A stretch of 64,000 nt of DNA from NCBI RefSeq assembly GCF_013343235.1, contig NZ_CP040094.1:4092501-4156500 (forward strand), in the 5' to 3' direction. This DNA comes from Nostoc sp. TCL240-02. GTDB taxonomy: Bacteria > Cyanobacteriota > Cyanobacteriia > Cyanobacteriales > Nostocaceae. The position numbers and the translations under genes were made by a program. A model generated the notes under the pieces. The model was given only the letters and a program-made list of their open reading frames with translations. It searched no databases and was not told where the DNA came from. Positions 1 to 9,129 of this stretch are shown in pieces. Position 1 is the stretch's first letter. Each line of letters begins with the position of its first letter.

Positions 1-1959
1 AGTGGTATTTAGGGGTGGAAGTGCGATCGCGCGATCGTGAAAAATCTCAACTAGTTGTCCTCCTGTGCCAAAAAGCAACACCGGGCCAAACTGTGCATCA
101 ATACTACTGCCGATAATCAGTTCATAACCAGCCATCTTTACCATCGGCTGCACGGTTACACCTAAAAAATGCTCAACACCTACTTTTTCATTCACTGATT
201 TTGCAATAGTGTTGTAAGCGTGTCGTACAGCTTCAGCATCTCTTAGATTTAACTGCACACCGCCAACATCGGTTTTATGAGTAATTGTGTGGGAAAACAC
301 CTTTAAAACAACTGGATAACCAATTTTTTCAGCACATTGAACTGCTTCATCCTCGCTTTTAGAAACGCAAGTTGCAACCACCGGAATCCCATAAGCAGCT
401 AAAATTTGCTTCGATTCAAACTCTGTAAGAATATTTCGCTTTGCTTGACGTGCTGATTGGATAATTTTTTCCACACAGTTACGGTCTGGTATCCCTGAAG
501 CAGAATCAAGTGCAGGCATTATGGGAGTTTCGTAGATACCACGCAGGTTATAACTAGACTGCCACATATAACTAAATATTCGAGCAGCAGTATCAGGATA
601 AGGATATGTGGGAATATGGTTGCGATTGAGAATCATCTCACCTGCTGCAATATCTGCTCCTCCCATCCAACTAGCAAGGATGGGTTTAGCAGCTATCTGT
701 GCATAAGGTTTCAATTGCTCGGCTGTTTGGGTGGGGTCTGTCATAGCTTGAGGTGTGAGAATCACCAATAAGCCGTCACTACTAAGGTCTTTAGCAGCAA
801 TTTCTAAGGCTTTGGTATATCGCTGTGGGTCAGCGTCGCCCAGAATATCAATCGGGTTGCCATGACTCCAATGTGCTGGTAAGAGTTGATTAAGGGATGC
901 GCTAGTTTCTTCAGAAATTGGTGCAACTTCTCCACCCGCAGCAATCAAAGCATCAGTCGCCAGGACTCCAGGGCCACCTGCGTTAGTTAAAATTGTCAGC
1001 CGTGGCCCTTGGGGACGGGGTTGTTTTGCCAGTACCTCTGCCATATCGAACAAATCAGAGATGCTGTTGACGCGCAACACTCCACAACGCCGGAAAGCTG
1101 CATCCAGAACTTCATCACTTCCTGTCAGTGCGCCAGTATGGGAAGCAGCAGCTAAAGCAGCAGCTTCAGTGCGACCTGCTTTTATGACAATAATCGGTTT
1201 AGTTAAAGCAACTTCCCGCGCTGCTGACAAAAACGATCGCGCATTTCCAATTGATTCCATATAAATGACAATACTTTTGGTGTGCGGGTCATCACCCAAG
1301 TAGTAAATCAAATCTCCCCAACCCACATCCAGCATTGAGCCAAGAGAAACAAAGGCGCTAAAACCAACGTTTTCCCGAAAACTCCAATCAAGGATAGCCG
1401 TACAAAGCGCTCCACTTTGACTAATGAAGCCGACATTCCCAGGACGCGCCATTGTGCTGGCAAAAGTTGCATTTAAACCTGTGCGTGGACTCATTACACC
1501 CAAGCAATTAGGGCCAATAATCCGCATTTTGCCACGATGCGCTTGCTCAAGTATTTGCTGTTCTAAGGCTACACCCTCAGCACCAGCTTCTTTAAAACCA
1601 GCACTAAGGATAATTGCACCTTTCACACCTGCATCCACGCACTCAGCAATAATACCTGGAACTGTTGTTGCAGGGGTGGCAATCACTGCCAAATCAACTA
1701 ATTCTGAGACATCAAAGATAGTCGGGTATGCTTTGATTCCCAGAATGCTGTGCCGTTTGGGATTAACAGGGAAAACAGTTCCACCAAAAGGATTGCCGAT
1801 CAAATTCCATAGTAGGGTGCGTCCAACACTACCAGCTTTTTCGCTAGCACCAATTACAGCAACACTTTTTGGGGTAAAAATAGTATCAAGGGGGTTAGCT
1901 TTTTCAGTTCGCAAAATATCATAGGCGCGTTCAACAGATGACTGGATAGGCTTTTGCAT
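1..1959 (-). CDS. ADP-forming acyl/acetyl-CoA ligase (partial; 3' end outside window)
   Basis: The minus strand is open from an ATG at 1959 to the window edge, giving about 653 residues with no stop. The start reads [21 protein letters not shown] CoA-binding Rossmann domain follows ([15 protein letters not shown]), then succinyl-CoA-ligase-like flavodoxin domains with [16 protein letters not shown] and TNAGGPG motifs, and then an ATP-grasp domain ([20 protein letters not shown]). This is the layout of NDP-forming acetate-CoA ligases, which interconvert acyl-CoA plus ADP and acid plus ATP. Cyanobacterial members often add a C-terminal GNAT domain, which would lie beyond the edge. Its place beside the hydrogenase genes suggests a fermentative role (acetate formation with ATP gain), but that is inference. 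The exact acyl substrate is unknown. Confidence 0.88.
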   Translation of the reverse strand, partial: MQKPIQSSVERAYDILRTEKANPLDTIFTPKSVAVIGASEKAGSVGRTLLWNLIGNPFGGTVFPVNPKRHSILGIKAYPTIFDVSELVDLAVIATPATTVPGIIAECVDAGVKGAIILSAGFKEAGAEGVALEQQILEQAHRGKMRIIGPNCLGVMSPRTGLNATFASTMARPGNVGFISQSGALCTAILDWSFRENVGFSAFVSLGSMLDVGWGDLIYYLGDDPHTKSIVIYMESIGNARSFLSAAREVALTKPIIVIKAGRTEAAALAAASHTGALTGSDEVLDAAFRRCGVLRVNSISDLFDMAEVLAKQPRPQGPRLTILTNAGGPGVLATDALIAAGGEVAPISEETSASLNQLLPAHWSHGNPIDILGDADPQRYTKALEIAAKDLSSDGLLVILTPQAMTDPTQTAEQLKPYAQIAAKPILASWMGGADIAAGEMILNRNHIPTYPYPDTAARIFSYMWQSSYNLRGIYETPIMPALDSASGIPDRNCVEKIIQSARQAKRNILTEFESKQILAAYGIPVVATCVSKSEDEAVQCAEKIGYPVVLKVFSHTITHKTDVGGVQLNLRDAEAVRHAYNTIAKSVNEKVGVEHFLGVTVQPMVKMAGYELIIGSSIDAQFGPVLLFGTGGQLVEIFHDRAIALPPLNTT

Positions 1960-1990
1960 GAGTTGCTGTTACCTGTGGTGGAAATATCTT

Positions 1991-2485
1991 TTAAAGAAGT
2001 AAGCTAAAATTTTCGTCTATAATTTGGGTAACTTTTTGTAAAGCGATCGCTACTCCAATTTCAGCGATTGGTGATAAGCTGTAGCCTAATTCAAAGTTTA
2101 CGCCTGGTACTTTTATCCACCAAGCTGGTGGACAACGATTATAAAGGGCTTGAGTGAGAGCTAAGAGCGATCGCGGATCGGCTGTATGTCCAGCGATAAT
2201 GCTGAAAGATTCAGATGAAAGCGATTGTACTTGCACTTGAGAACTTTCAGAAGTGAAACAAGCATCGATAAAGATTGCCAAATCAGCATGGGCTAAAGCT
2301 TCAACAAGTTCAGGGGTGAGTTGATGGACAGCAAGAGATTTCACATTTGATAGATGCAACGCCTTAGCTACTCGTTGTCCAATGCCATCATCACTACGCA
2401 ATTCATTACCGTAACCAATGGCGTAGGCGTAGCCCGTCGTAGACATCGCTTCCGGCGGAGCATAGCCCATCGCATTAGAATTCAT
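1991..2485 (-). CDS. hoxW: Hydrogenase maturation protease HoxW (M52 family)
   Basis: This 164-aa protein has the M52 hydrogenase endopeptidase hallmarks: the N-terminal GYGNELRSDDGIG motif with a metal-binding Asp, and the downstream AIFIDACF and GHTADP segments with the second acidic residue and His. Such proteases remove the C-terminal peptide of the large subunit after Ni insertion. The substrate is presumably HoxH, encoded at 7847-6399 on the same strand with its processing site intact. The first 23 or so residues are odd: the segment EAMSTTGYAYA just before IGYGN is encoded by a 29-bp dispersed repeat (2421-2449), so the normal N-terminus has been lengthened by a repeat insertion. A motif shared with other hox promoters lies 42 bp upstream (2528-2542). 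The HoxW assignment rests on family and context; HupW is the alternative, but no uptake hydrogenase genes are nearby. Confidence 0.85.
   Translation of the reverse strand: MNSNAMGYAPPEAMSTTGYAYAIGYGNELRSDDGIGQRVAKALHLSNVKSLAVHQLTPELVEALAHADLAIFIDACFTSESSQVQVQSLSSESFSIIAGHTADPRSLLALTQALYNRCPPAWWIKVPGVNFELGYSLSPIAEIGVAIALQKVTQIIDENFSLLL
2421..2449. repeat. 29-bp dispersed repeat, copy 1 (inside hoxW)
   Basis: The 29 bases here are identical to 22742-22770 and to the reverse complement of 42426-42454, with a 26/29 copy at 20585-20613. It is one of the short GC-rich repeats typical of Nostocales. Inside hoxW it is read in frame as AMSTTGYAYA. Confidence 0.93.
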
Positions 2486-2527
2486 ATTTTTAGCTGTCTA
2501 ACACTATTTTAAAGTTAGAAAAAAAAC

Positions 2528-2542
2528 TTGAGAAACTTGTGA
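2528..2542 (-). promoter_or_regulatory. Shared 15-bp motif, site A (hoxW side)
   Basis: Read toward hoxW the bases are TCACAAGTTTCTCAA, 42 bp before the hoxW start. Near-identical sites precede psbA, the CBS gene, hoxU and the universal stress gene, all in the same orientation relative to the gene. Together with site B (2570-2584) it forms an inverted repeat in the divergent hoxW-psbA promoter region. The binding protein is not known to me. Confidence 0.6.
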
Positions 2543-2569
2543 GGAGATAGAGAAACTTGACAGAAATAC

Positions 2570-2584
2570 TCACAAGTTCCTCAA
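2570..2584 (+). promoter_or_regulatory. Shared 15-bp motif, site B (psbA side)
   Basis: The bases TCACAAGTTCCTCAA point toward psbA, 156 bp before its ATG, which would leave room for a 5' UTR of ordinary psbA length. The core is identical to the sites before hoxU and the universal stress protein gene. Confidence 0.6.
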
Positions 2585-2740
2585 ATTCTTTTTCTAACTT
2601 CAAGATAAAGATGCCCAACTATTGCATTAATTAGCTTGAAAATTTCTGAAGCAAGAAACATAGGTTAAGCAAAAGAGATAGGCATCTGCCAAAAGTAGTG
2701 AAAAATTTTTGAACTTGGAATTGCTTAGGAGCTACACACC

Positions 2741-3811
2741 ATGAGTACCATTGTTCAACCTCAAAGAGAATTTAATTTTTTTGATTTCTGGGATAGTTTT
2801 TGTCGCTGGATTACTAGTACAGAAAATCGGATTTACATCGGCTGGTTTGGTGTGTTGGCGATTCCCACCTTGTTGGCTGCCACCACCTGTTTTATTTTGG
2901 CTTTTATTGCCGCTCCCAGCGTAGATATGGATGGCATTCGTGAGCCAATCATGGGTTCACTGATGGATGGTAATAACTTAATTACAGCCGCAGTTGTACC
3001 GACCTCTGCTGCCATTGGTTTGCACTTTTATCCGATCTGGGACGCGGCATCAATCGATGAATGGCTCTACAATGGTGGGCCATATCAATTAATTGTGCTG
3101 CATTTTATTATTGGTATTTGGTGCTATCTAGGGCGATTTTGGGAACTGAGCTATCGTTTAGGAATGCGCGCCTGGATAGCAATTGCCTATTCTGCACCCG
3201 TCATCGCTGCTACTTCCGTTTTGCTGGTTTATCCCATTGGTCAAGGTAGTTTTTCTGATGGTTTACCTTTGGGAATCACTGGAACTTTCCACTTTATGTT
3301 GGCTTTCCAAGGTGATCATAATATCCTTATGCACCCGTTTCACATGTTGGGTGTAGCCGGTATATTCAGTGGCGCACTCTTTAGTTCTTTACATGGTTCT
3401 TTGGTGACTTCAACACTCATTCAGAAGACCGATGAAAATGAATCAATTAATGCCGGATATAAGTTGGGTCAGAAGAAATTTACCTACAAGTACCTAGCAG
3501 GACACTCTAGCTTTTTGGGACGTTTGTTGATTCCTATCTTTGCTAGTAAAAATCATCGTGCTTTCCATTTATTATTAGCAGCATTCCCAACGATAGGTAT
3601 TTGGTTTGCAGCGATGGGTGTATGTTCGATGGCATTTAATATCAATGGGTTGAACTTTAATCATTCCATCTTAGATAGTCGGGGTGAAGTAATTAGAACC
3701 AATGCTGATATCCTGAACCGTGCCAATCTGGGTATAAATGCAATGCACGCTCCTAACGTCCATAATTTTCCTTTAGTTTTGTCTAGTGGTCAACCTATTC
3801 CAGTTAGTTAA
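2741..3811 (+). CDS. psbA: Divergent photosystem II D1 protein (sentinel/rogue D1 class)
   Basis: This 356-aa protein aligns along its whole length with D1 (offset +3 to standard numbering) and has a good AGGAG ribosome site at 2727-2731. Tyr-Z (Y161), His190, the P680 ligand His198 and the iron ligands His215 and His272 are present. Ligands of the Mn4CaO5 cluster are changed: E189 is D, E333 is A, D342 is V and the C-terminal A344 is S followed by nine extra residues (standard D1 ends at A344 after CtpA cleavage). Asp170 and His332 are retained. N181, near chloride, is His, and position 130 is Phe instead of Gln/Glu. Such D1 variants are known as rogue or sentinel D1 and are thought to make PSII that cannot evolve oxygen in the dark or under micro-oxic conditions. 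It lacks the Gln-Asp pair at 130-131 that I recall for the chlorophyll f synthase ChlF. Its place between hoxW and the hox structural genes fits an oxygen-free-period role. Confidence 0.9.
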   Translation: MSTIVQPQREFNFFDFWDSFCRWITSTENRIYIGWFGVLAIPTLLAATTCFILAFIAAPSVDMDGIREPIMGSLMDGNNLITAAVVPTSAAIGLHFYPIWDAASIDEWLYNGGPYQLIVLHFIIGIWCYLGRFWELSYRLGMRAWIAIAYSAPVIAATSVLLVYPIGQGSFSDGLPLGITGTFHFMLAFQGDHNILMHPFHMLGVAGIFSGALFSSLHGSLVTSTLIQKTDENESINAGYKLGQKKFTYKYLAGHSSFLGRLLIPIFASKNHRAFHLLLAAFPTIGIWFAAMGVCSMAFNINGLNFNHSILDSRGEVIRTNADILNRANLGINAMHAPNVHNFPLVLSSGQPIPVS

Positions 3812-3844
3812 AGATTGCATCCATCCATTTTTATAGTGGTTTTC

Positions 3845-3892
3845 AACCTGCCTGTAATTCTAGTATTAGTCAATATTGCAGGCAGGTTTTTC
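3845..3892 (+). terminator. Rho-independent terminator of psbA
   Basis: A 10-bp perfect stem (AACCTGCCTG at 3845-3854 with CAGGCAGGTT at 3879-3888) encloses a 24-base loop and ends in a T-run, 34 bases after the psbA stop. Confidence 0.8.
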
Positions 3893-3972
3893 ATCAGAAG
3901 AATTTTGAATGCGGTACTAAAAAATCAAGTGAGCTTTTTCCTTGCTTTCATGCCAAGGTGAATTTTGGGTAT

Positions 3973-4708
3973 TTATTTCTCCAGAGGTGTTAGTTTTAAA
4001 GGATACAATGGCTCAGATCCATTTAATTGCCAAATTCTAAATACCAATACAGCAGCTACAGTTAGCCATACACAAGAAAATGATAAAGTCATTCCCGCTA
4101 CAGGATTAGTTTGCCAATAAATTGCTGTCACCACTACAGCAGATAACCAAGGGCCTAAAATAACTACAGGAACAGCAGCACCTAATCTCCGTTCTACAGT
4201 AAAAATCGTATTCCAAGTATCCCCTAAAGCCAGATGTACCACAAACAAAAGTAAAGGCAGCACTAAAAATTGGTGATTCATTTGCTGCCAAATCAATACA
4301 GAAGAAATTAATTACCCGCAAAGCGGCAATTATCATCCAAACTATGGGAAATACTAAAGGTGGAGGAGACCATCTGGGTATAATTACCTGGTCATAAGTC
4401 TGGCGAGAACGGGTATTATCTAAAAGAGAAAAAATCCGTGAACGGATACTTAAGAGAGCAAAAAGTAATCCAGTCAATAAAGTGCTAAACCAACTGGGAA
4501 AAGAAGAATTGTTATCAATTAATATTACTAATTTTTCCATTCCCAGTAAAACGAGAATCATAACTACTATTTGTAGGAGTGTTCCTAGTGTATAAACTAA
4601 AATTGCTCTGATGTCTAGTTCTTGTGTAGTAGCTATTAATGTATCTCGATAATGTTGTTGATTACCAGCTTTTACCCCCATCACTGTATTGACAAACTGT
4701 TCAAGCAT
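3973..4708 (-). pseudogene. TspO/MBR-family membrane protein, frameshifted
   Basis: Two overlapping minus-strand frames together make one protein. The first (4708 to about 4300) has an unusual N-terminal part with two membrane segments and then the TspO start WSPPPLVFPIVW. The second frame continues with IWQQMNHQF, the LGDTWNTIF segment and the final membrane helices to 3973. The span is 736 bases, one more than a multiple of three, so a single inserted base near 4300 (in the T-rich AATTTCTTC stretch) explains the break. TspO proteins bind tetrapyrroles and act in stress signalling in the membrane. The N-terminal extension of about 100 residues is longer than in standard 160-180-aa TspO. It may be a true pseudogene or a sequencing error; the IS just upstream would also have cut its promoter off. 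Confidence 0.75.
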
Positions 4709-4712
4709 TCCA

Positions 4713-4724
4713 CTATTATTGGAT
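4713..4724. repeat. 12-bp target-site duplication, left copy
   Basis: CTATTATTGGAT stands directly outside the left IS end, and the same 12 bases stand at 6185-6196 directly outside the right end. The perfect copy shows a fairly recent insertion. Confidence 0.88.
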
Positions 4725-6184
4725 CAGGGTAAGAGCATCTCAATCAGGCTTGACAGAAGGATTCAGAGGAATTTAATGTAGAGTCAAGAAAACAAAAACT
4801 GAGAACGCGAATTATATAATCGTTGTCCATAGCCGTGCGCTTCATTTTTTGACGAAGACTACGTTTGTAAGTATGTTCGCGATTAAGGGCATTGAGAGCA
4901 ATGCGTCGTAAAAGGGCAAAATTACGCGGACTATGGAAAGAGCGAATGCGGCAAGAATCTTCTGCAAAAGTACAATCAAGTGTCCAGTGAGCCTGGTTTT
5001 CAATACCCCAATGTTTTCGGATAGCTCGACCTAAAAGTTGAGCGTCACTATGTAAAGAAGTCAGATAAAACTGAATTTCACGAGTAGTTTGATTCCAAAG
5101 ACGACGCACTCGGACAACCATAACCACACTTTGAAGTCCTGCCCATAGTCGGGGCTGGTAAAGTTCACCAATGGCAGAAACTGGAACAGACCAAACTTGA
5201 CGGATTTCCGTGCGATAATGTCCTTTCTCAATGCGTTGCTCATAACTGACATCAATACCTTGAAAATCCTGTGCAGAAGCTTGTTCAAACCATTGTTCTA
5301 CCTGACGGTAGAGAGTCGGGTGATTAGCCTTAAGTGCCAGAACATAATCTGCTTTCTTATCAATAATCTTTTTGGCAATTTCTGTTTGTGTCCCCATTGC
5401 ATCAATGGTGATGATAGCTCCTGTGATATCTAGTAATTCTAGTAATGCGGGAATAGCAGTAATTTCATTAGATTTATCTTCCACTTTCATCTGTGCCAAC
5501 ACCAAATTTTGTTCGCTTGCCCAAGCACTAATTACGTGCAGTGCTGATTTCCCTTGATTGCGGTCGTAAGAACCCCTAATTGTCTTTCCATCTATGGGGA
5601 TTATCTCTCCTCCCATCTTTGTCACCAGGGTTTCTATCCATCTTAGAAAACAACGATTCAATTCTTCTGGGTTAATGAACTCAAACACTCGTCGGAAGGT
5701 ATCAGACGCTCGAAGACTCGCTAACGCTACGCTATCGGAGGGAATTCCATTTGGTAATGCCAAAAATTCTTCTAACCACTGTCGCTTACTTATGCCGTAA
5801 TTCTCGATATCTTCCCATCCCTGCGCTCCTGCTATGACTGCCAGAATTGCAATTACTAAAATGTCCCTAAGTTGATGTTTTTTGGTTCGCTCTACTCTTG
5901 GGTCTTTAATAAGAGCAAAATGCTCCACTAGATTCTGTTGAATACGGACGATATCTGCCACTTCTGCTGGCTTTCGCTGATGAGGAGAATTTTCTAGAGT
6001 ATCAGCAGATTTAATTTCAAAGCCTTCTGACATCAAATTGACTCCAGGCGATTTTCAATCGAGCAATTGAATTCATCTCATTGATCTTGCTCAGTTGTCA
6101 AGTCCATTTTTTACAGAGTCGTTTATGCTGATCTTCTTTGATTTGTCAAGTTCTCTTTATACCAAATTAGATGAGCTTACCCTG
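4725..6184 (-). mobile_element. ISAs1-family insertion sequence, complete with ends
   Basis: The 1460-bp element starts with CAGGGTAAGAGCATCT (4725-4740) and ends with the inverted copy (6169-6184, reverse complement CAGGGTAAGCTCATCT; 14 of 16 match). It is flanked by a perfect 12-bp direct repeat and encodes one transposase that fills most of the element. It lies 16 bp upstream of the TspO-like start and downstream of hoxH. Confidence 0.9.
4744..6036 (-). CDS. ISAs1-family transposase (DDE)
   Basis: The 430-aa protein has the N-terminal DUF4372-like start (LVEHFALIKDPRVERTKKHQL), the IPIDGKTIRGSYD block with the first catalytic Asp, the TIDAMGTQ block with the second, and WGIENQAHWTLDCTFAEDSCR at the catalytic Glu. 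These are the family signatures. Residues near DSVALASLRAS sit between IPS and DTFRRVF, which are normally close together in the family. The extra 11 or so residues are encoded by a short repeat-like stretch (about 5704-5736) that resembles Nostoc dispersed repeats. The reading frame survives, and the ends and target duplication are intact, so the element could still be active. Confidence 0.9.
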   Translation of the reverse strand: MMSEGFEIKSADTLENSPHQRKPAEVADIVRIQQNLVEHFALIKDPRVERTKKHQLRDILVIAILAVIAGAQGWEDIENYGISKRQWLEEFLALPNGIPSDSVALASLRASDTFRRVFEFINPEELNRCFLRWIETLVTKMGGEIIPIDGKTIRGSYDRNQGKSALHVISAWASEQNLVLAQMKVEDKSNEITAIPALLELLDITGAIITIDAMGTQTEIAKKIIDKKADYVLALKANHPTLYRQVEQWFEQASAQDFQGIDVSYEQRIEKGHYRTEIRQVWSVPVSAIGELYQPRLWAGLQSVVMVVRVRRLWNQTTREIQFYLTSLHSDAQLLGRAIRKHWGIENQAHWTLDCTFAEDSCRIRSFHSPRNFALLRRIALNALNREHTYKRSLRQKMKRTAMDNDYIIRVLSFCFLDSTLNSSESFCQA

Positions 6185-6196
6185 CTATTATTGGAT
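6185..6196. repeat. 12-bp target-site duplication, right copy
   Basis: Identical to 4713-4724 and directly adjacent to the right terminal inverted repeat of the ISAs1-type element. Confidence 0.88.
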
Positions 6197-6398
6197 TTAT
6201 TCATAATTAAGAGATTGTGCCTAGTTTGTGATTAGTAACAATAGGTGATTATATCGCTATTCTATTACTCTAGGCAGAGGTAAATAAGAAAATTTTAGAT
6301 CCAGAGGTATCTTGAATATAAGCTCGTATTCGATTCATTAATTCAGTTATTGTTATTCAATCGATAAATGTGTTTTTTAAGTTAGGATTCACAATAGA

Positions 6399-7847
6399 TT
6401 AATCTCGCCAAACTTCATTTACAATATTCCCATCTATCCCAACTAATTGAATATGCAAAGGCATCTGTCCTGCCGCATGAGTTGAACAACTCAAACAAGG
6501 ATCAAAAGCTCGAATTCCCGCTTCAACACGGTTTAACATCCCTTCAGCAATTTCTGAACCATGAATAAAATGTCGGGCAATTTGCGCGACTGTACGATTC
6601 ATTGCTAGATTGTTCTGACCTGTGGCAATTACTAAATTTACTTTCTGAAGTAACCCATTTTCATCAACTTGATAATGGTGAAATAATGTACCGCGTGGTG
6701 CTTCACTTACACCTATTCCTTCTAATTGGTTGATGCCAGCATCAGCACACAATTTTTTAGACATTAAATCTGAGTCATCTATTATAATTTCTATGTGTTC
6801 AATGCAAGCCAGAATTTCAATTAACCGGGCGTAGTGATAGAAAAATGATGAAGTGACAGTGCCTTTACCTCTGTCTCTAAATTCTCTCAATTCTGCATCA
6901 GCTAAAGGCGTACCAATATGACTGCAAATATTCAGGCGTGCTAGCGGCCCTACCCGATAAATACCACTATCTAAACGACAATGGTCGCTCTGGTCAGGAT
7001 AACCTAAAGGGCGATAGTAGGGAGATTTTAAATAGGAATCTGGTTGAACTGCTTCACCAATAAATTCTTGATAATGAGTTGCATCTAGTTTATCGGCAAT
7101 AATATTTCCCGCACTATCTACAAAACGAATATGTCCGTCGTAGTTCTCCCACAAACCATTAGGAGTGACTAAACCCATAAATAAACTAGGAAAATTCCCG
7201 AAGGTTTGCGCTTCTCTTTGATAATTATTGAGTAAGCCTTTAAATCTACCCAGTGCATCTAATATTGTGGTGCGTGCTTCCGGGATGCGGTTTTGAATAT
7301 GGGTGCGTCCTTCTATCGATAAGGGTTCGCGGACACCACCAGGAACCGCCCATGATGGATGTATCTTTCGCCCTCCCAATTGTTCAATAATCTCTTGTCC
7401 AAATTGACGCAAGCGAATTCCGCCACGCGCCAGTTCTGGTTCAGCTGCAATTAAACCAAATACATTGCGTTTTTCTGGGTCGCTATCCATTCCTAATAAT
7501 AAATCTGGGGCGCTGAGGTGGAAGAAACTCAGGGCGTGGGATTGGATAATTTGTCCTAAATTCATCAAACGACGCAGTTTTTCCGCAGCTTTGGGAATTG
7601 TAACTGCAAGGATGCGATCGCCTGCCTTTGCTGAGGCTAACAAATGGCTGACCGGACAAATCCCACAAATTCGCGCCGTAATTCCTGGCATTTCCCAAAG
7701 CGGGCGACCCTCGCAGAACTTTTCAAAACCACGAAATTCTGTGACATGAAAGCGAGCATCGCTCACTTGTCCTGTATCATCCAGATAAATACTGATTTTG
7801 GCGTGTCCTTCAATTCGGGTAACTGGGTCGATGATTACTTTTTTCAT
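6399..7847 (-). CDS. hoxH: Bidirectional [NiFe] hydrogenase large subunit HoxH
   Basis: The 482-aa protein carries both nickel-binding Cys pairs: [10 protein letters not shown] near the N-terminus (C61, C64) and DPCLSCSTH near the C-terminus (C451, C454, H457). The 25 residues after His457 are the peptide that HoxW would remove. HoxH holds the Ni-Fe(CN)2CO centre and, with HoxY, forms the hydrogenase module of the NAD-linked Hox enzyme in the cytoplasm. It is the last gene of the run hoxU - DUF3122-like - hoxY - CBS - hoxH; only 12 bp separate it from the CBS gene, so co-transcription is likely. Length is normal and no damage is visible. Confidence 0.97.
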   Translation of the reverse strand: MKKVIIDPVTRIEGHAKISIYLDDTGQVSDARFHVTEFRGFEKFCEGRPLWEMPGITARICGICPVSHLLASAKAGDRILAVTIPKAAEKLRRLMNLGQIIQSHALSFFHLSAPDLLLGMDSDPEKRNVFGLIAAEPELARGGIRLRQFGQEIIEQLGGRKIHPSWAVPGGVREPLSIEGRTHIQNRIPEARTTILDALGRFKGLLNNYQREAQTFGNFPSLFMGLVTPNGLWENYDGHIRFVDSAGNIIADKLDATHYQEFIGEAVQPDSYLKSPYYRPLGYPDQSDHCRLDSGIYRVGPLARLNICSHIGTPLADAELREFRDRGKGTVTSSFFYHYARLIEILACIEHIEIIIDDSDLMSKKLCADAGINQLEGIGVSEAPRGTLFHHYQVDENGLLQKVNLVIATGQNNLAMNRTVAQIARHFIHGSEIAEGMLNRVEAGIRAFDPCLSCSTHAAGQMPLHIQLVGIDGNIVNEVWRD

Positions 7848-7859
7848 AACTCTCTCAGG

Positions 7860-8480
7860 TCAACCACTAGACCAGTTGTCATAAATTCCTTTAGCTTCTG
7901 GATATTCGTCGCAGTATTCTTCAAAGGCTGTTTTCACGACTTTCTCGGCCCTTTGATGTGCGATCTCGGCTTGTAATTCCTCGATCGCATCCCAAGCAAC
8001 AGCACATTCTTCTGAATGGATACCTTGGCGATCGCAAATGACACGAGCTTTTTTAATTTCGTCCTGAAGTTGTTGTTCTAGCAGGAAAGTATGGGGTTGC
8101 TCAAGAAAGCTACTATTAGCTAGAATGTCAACCAGGGAAATGATACCCAGTAGTTCGCCCTGAATAACGGGCGCTCTCTGCAAATTATGGTCAGCAAATA
8201 ACCGCGCTATGTATTCTAAGGCAAGTTCAGGATTGACAACGATACAAGGCTTGGTCATCACTTCATGAACACGCACACTAAAGGGATCTTTACCATAAGC
8301 AATCACTTTATATACAATATCCTTTTCAGTAATCATGCCGTAGGCATCGTGTTCATGGCGGCGATCTACAACCAGCGCTTTCCAGTCCCTTGCTCTCAAG
8401 AGTCTAACTGCTTCAGCCACTGTTGCTGAACTGTGAATCGTAGCAACATCTTTAGTCATAATGTCAGATGCTTTCAACAT
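7860..8480 (-). CDS. CBS-domain protein of the hox cluster
   Basis: The 206-aa protein has two CBS domains (about residues 5-60 and 75-125), seen as DIMTKDVATIHSSATVAEAVRLL and VHEVMTKPCIVVNPELALEYIARLF, followed by a helical, charged C-terminal tail of about 80 residues. CBS pairs bind adenine nucleotides and sense energy state. It lies between hoxY and hoxH, the position of a CBS ORF in the Anabaena hox cluster as I remember it. A role in regulating hydrogenase activity or assembly by nucleotide level is inference. A copy of the shared hox motif (8535-8549) sits 54 bp upstream, inside the hoxY-CBS gap, so this gene and hoxH may have their own promoter. Confidence 0.88.
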   Translation of the reverse strand: MLKASDIMTKDVATIHSSATVAEAVRLLRARDWKALVVDRRHEHDAYGMITEKDIVYKVIAYGKDPFSVRVHEVMTKPCIVVNPELALEYIARLFADHNLQRAPVIQGELLGIISLVDILANSSFLEQPHTFLLEQQLQDEIKKARVICDRQGIHSEECAVAWDAIEELQAEIAHQRAEKVVKTAFEEYCDEYPEAKGIYDNWSSG

Positions 8481-8534
8481 AATTGCTTCTAAAATTATTT
8501 TGTGATTGCCTCTGTTTCAACTTAGATAAAGAAT

Positions 8535-8549
8535 CTGAGTAACTTGTGA
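8535..8549 (-). promoter_or_regulatory. Shared 15-bp motif, site C (CBS-hoxH side)
   Basis: Read toward the CBS gene the bases are TCACAAGTTACTCAG, differing from the hoxU and psbA sites at two positions. It lies in the 71-bp gap between hoxY and the CBS gene, 54 bp before the CBS start. Confidence 0.55.
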
Positions 8550-8551
8550 AG

Positions 8552-9097
8552 TTAACCAAACTTGATAAATTCACGTCCTTTTAGCTGTGGTTTTTCTCCC
8601 CTTAAGAGTACCTCTAACACTGCTTTAATCTGAGTTGCTGAGGGTGGACAACCTGGCAAATAAATATCAACTGGGACTACTGTATGCACTGGTATCACCC
8701 GATCTAGTAAGGTTGGTACAATGCCAGGCTCATGGGGAATTGTGCCGTGAATATCTGCTGCTTCGATGTAGCAACGTTGCAGAACAGGTTCGGCACTACC
8801 TAAAGGATTGCGTAAAGCAGTAACATTACCAGTAACAGCACAATCACCAAAAGAGACAAGAATGTGCGATCGCTCTCTGACTATCTGAATCATTTGCAGG
8901 TGATCTTCATTAGCAATTGCACCCTCAACTAACACCACATCTACCCCTAGGGGATATTCTTTAGCATCAGCAAAGGGACTATAAACTAAATCTACTTGTG
9001 CTGCTAAATCAATCAGCCATTCATCCAAATCGAGAAAAGACATGTGACAGCCAGAACAGCCGCCTAGCCAAACCGTTGCTAATTTTAAACGAGTCAT
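8552..9097 (-). CDS. hoxY: Bidirectional hydrogenase small subunit HoxY
   Basis: From the ATG at 9097 this gives 181 residues beginning MTRLKLATVWLGGCSGCHMS, the normal HoxY length. An upstream in-frame ATG at 9157 would overlap the previous gene and add 20 residues that family members lack, so the later start is preferred. C14 and C17, the Cys in SFGDCAVTGN and the Cys in YLPGCPPS form the proximal [4Fe-4S] cluster site. HoxY passes electrons between the HoxH centre and the HoxU/HoxF diaphorase. The gene follows the DUF3122-like ORF at about 30 bp and is followed by the CBS gene. Confidence 0.95.
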   Translation of the reverse strand: MTRLKLATVWLGGCSGCHMSFLDLDEWLIDLAAQVDLVYSPFADAKEYPLGVDVVLVEGAIANEDHLQMIQIVRERSHILVSFGDCAVTGNVTALRNPLGSAEPVLQRCYIEAADIHGTIPHEPGIVPTLLDRVIPVHTVVPVDIYLPGCPPSATQIKAVLEVLLRGEKPQLKGREFIKFG

Positions 9098-9129
9098 TTT
9101 ATTTTTTAAATAAATTTTGACCTTAGCAC

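Noticed and set aside
1424..1924. Plus-strand ORF of 166 aa
   Set aside because: It is antisense to the well-conserved acyl-CoA ligase and has no family features.
2741..3811. psbA variant as chlorophyll f synthase (ChlF)
   Set aside because: Position 130-131 is Phe-Trp and not Gln-Asp, Asp170 and His332 are kept, and no far-red photoacclimation genes are nearby.
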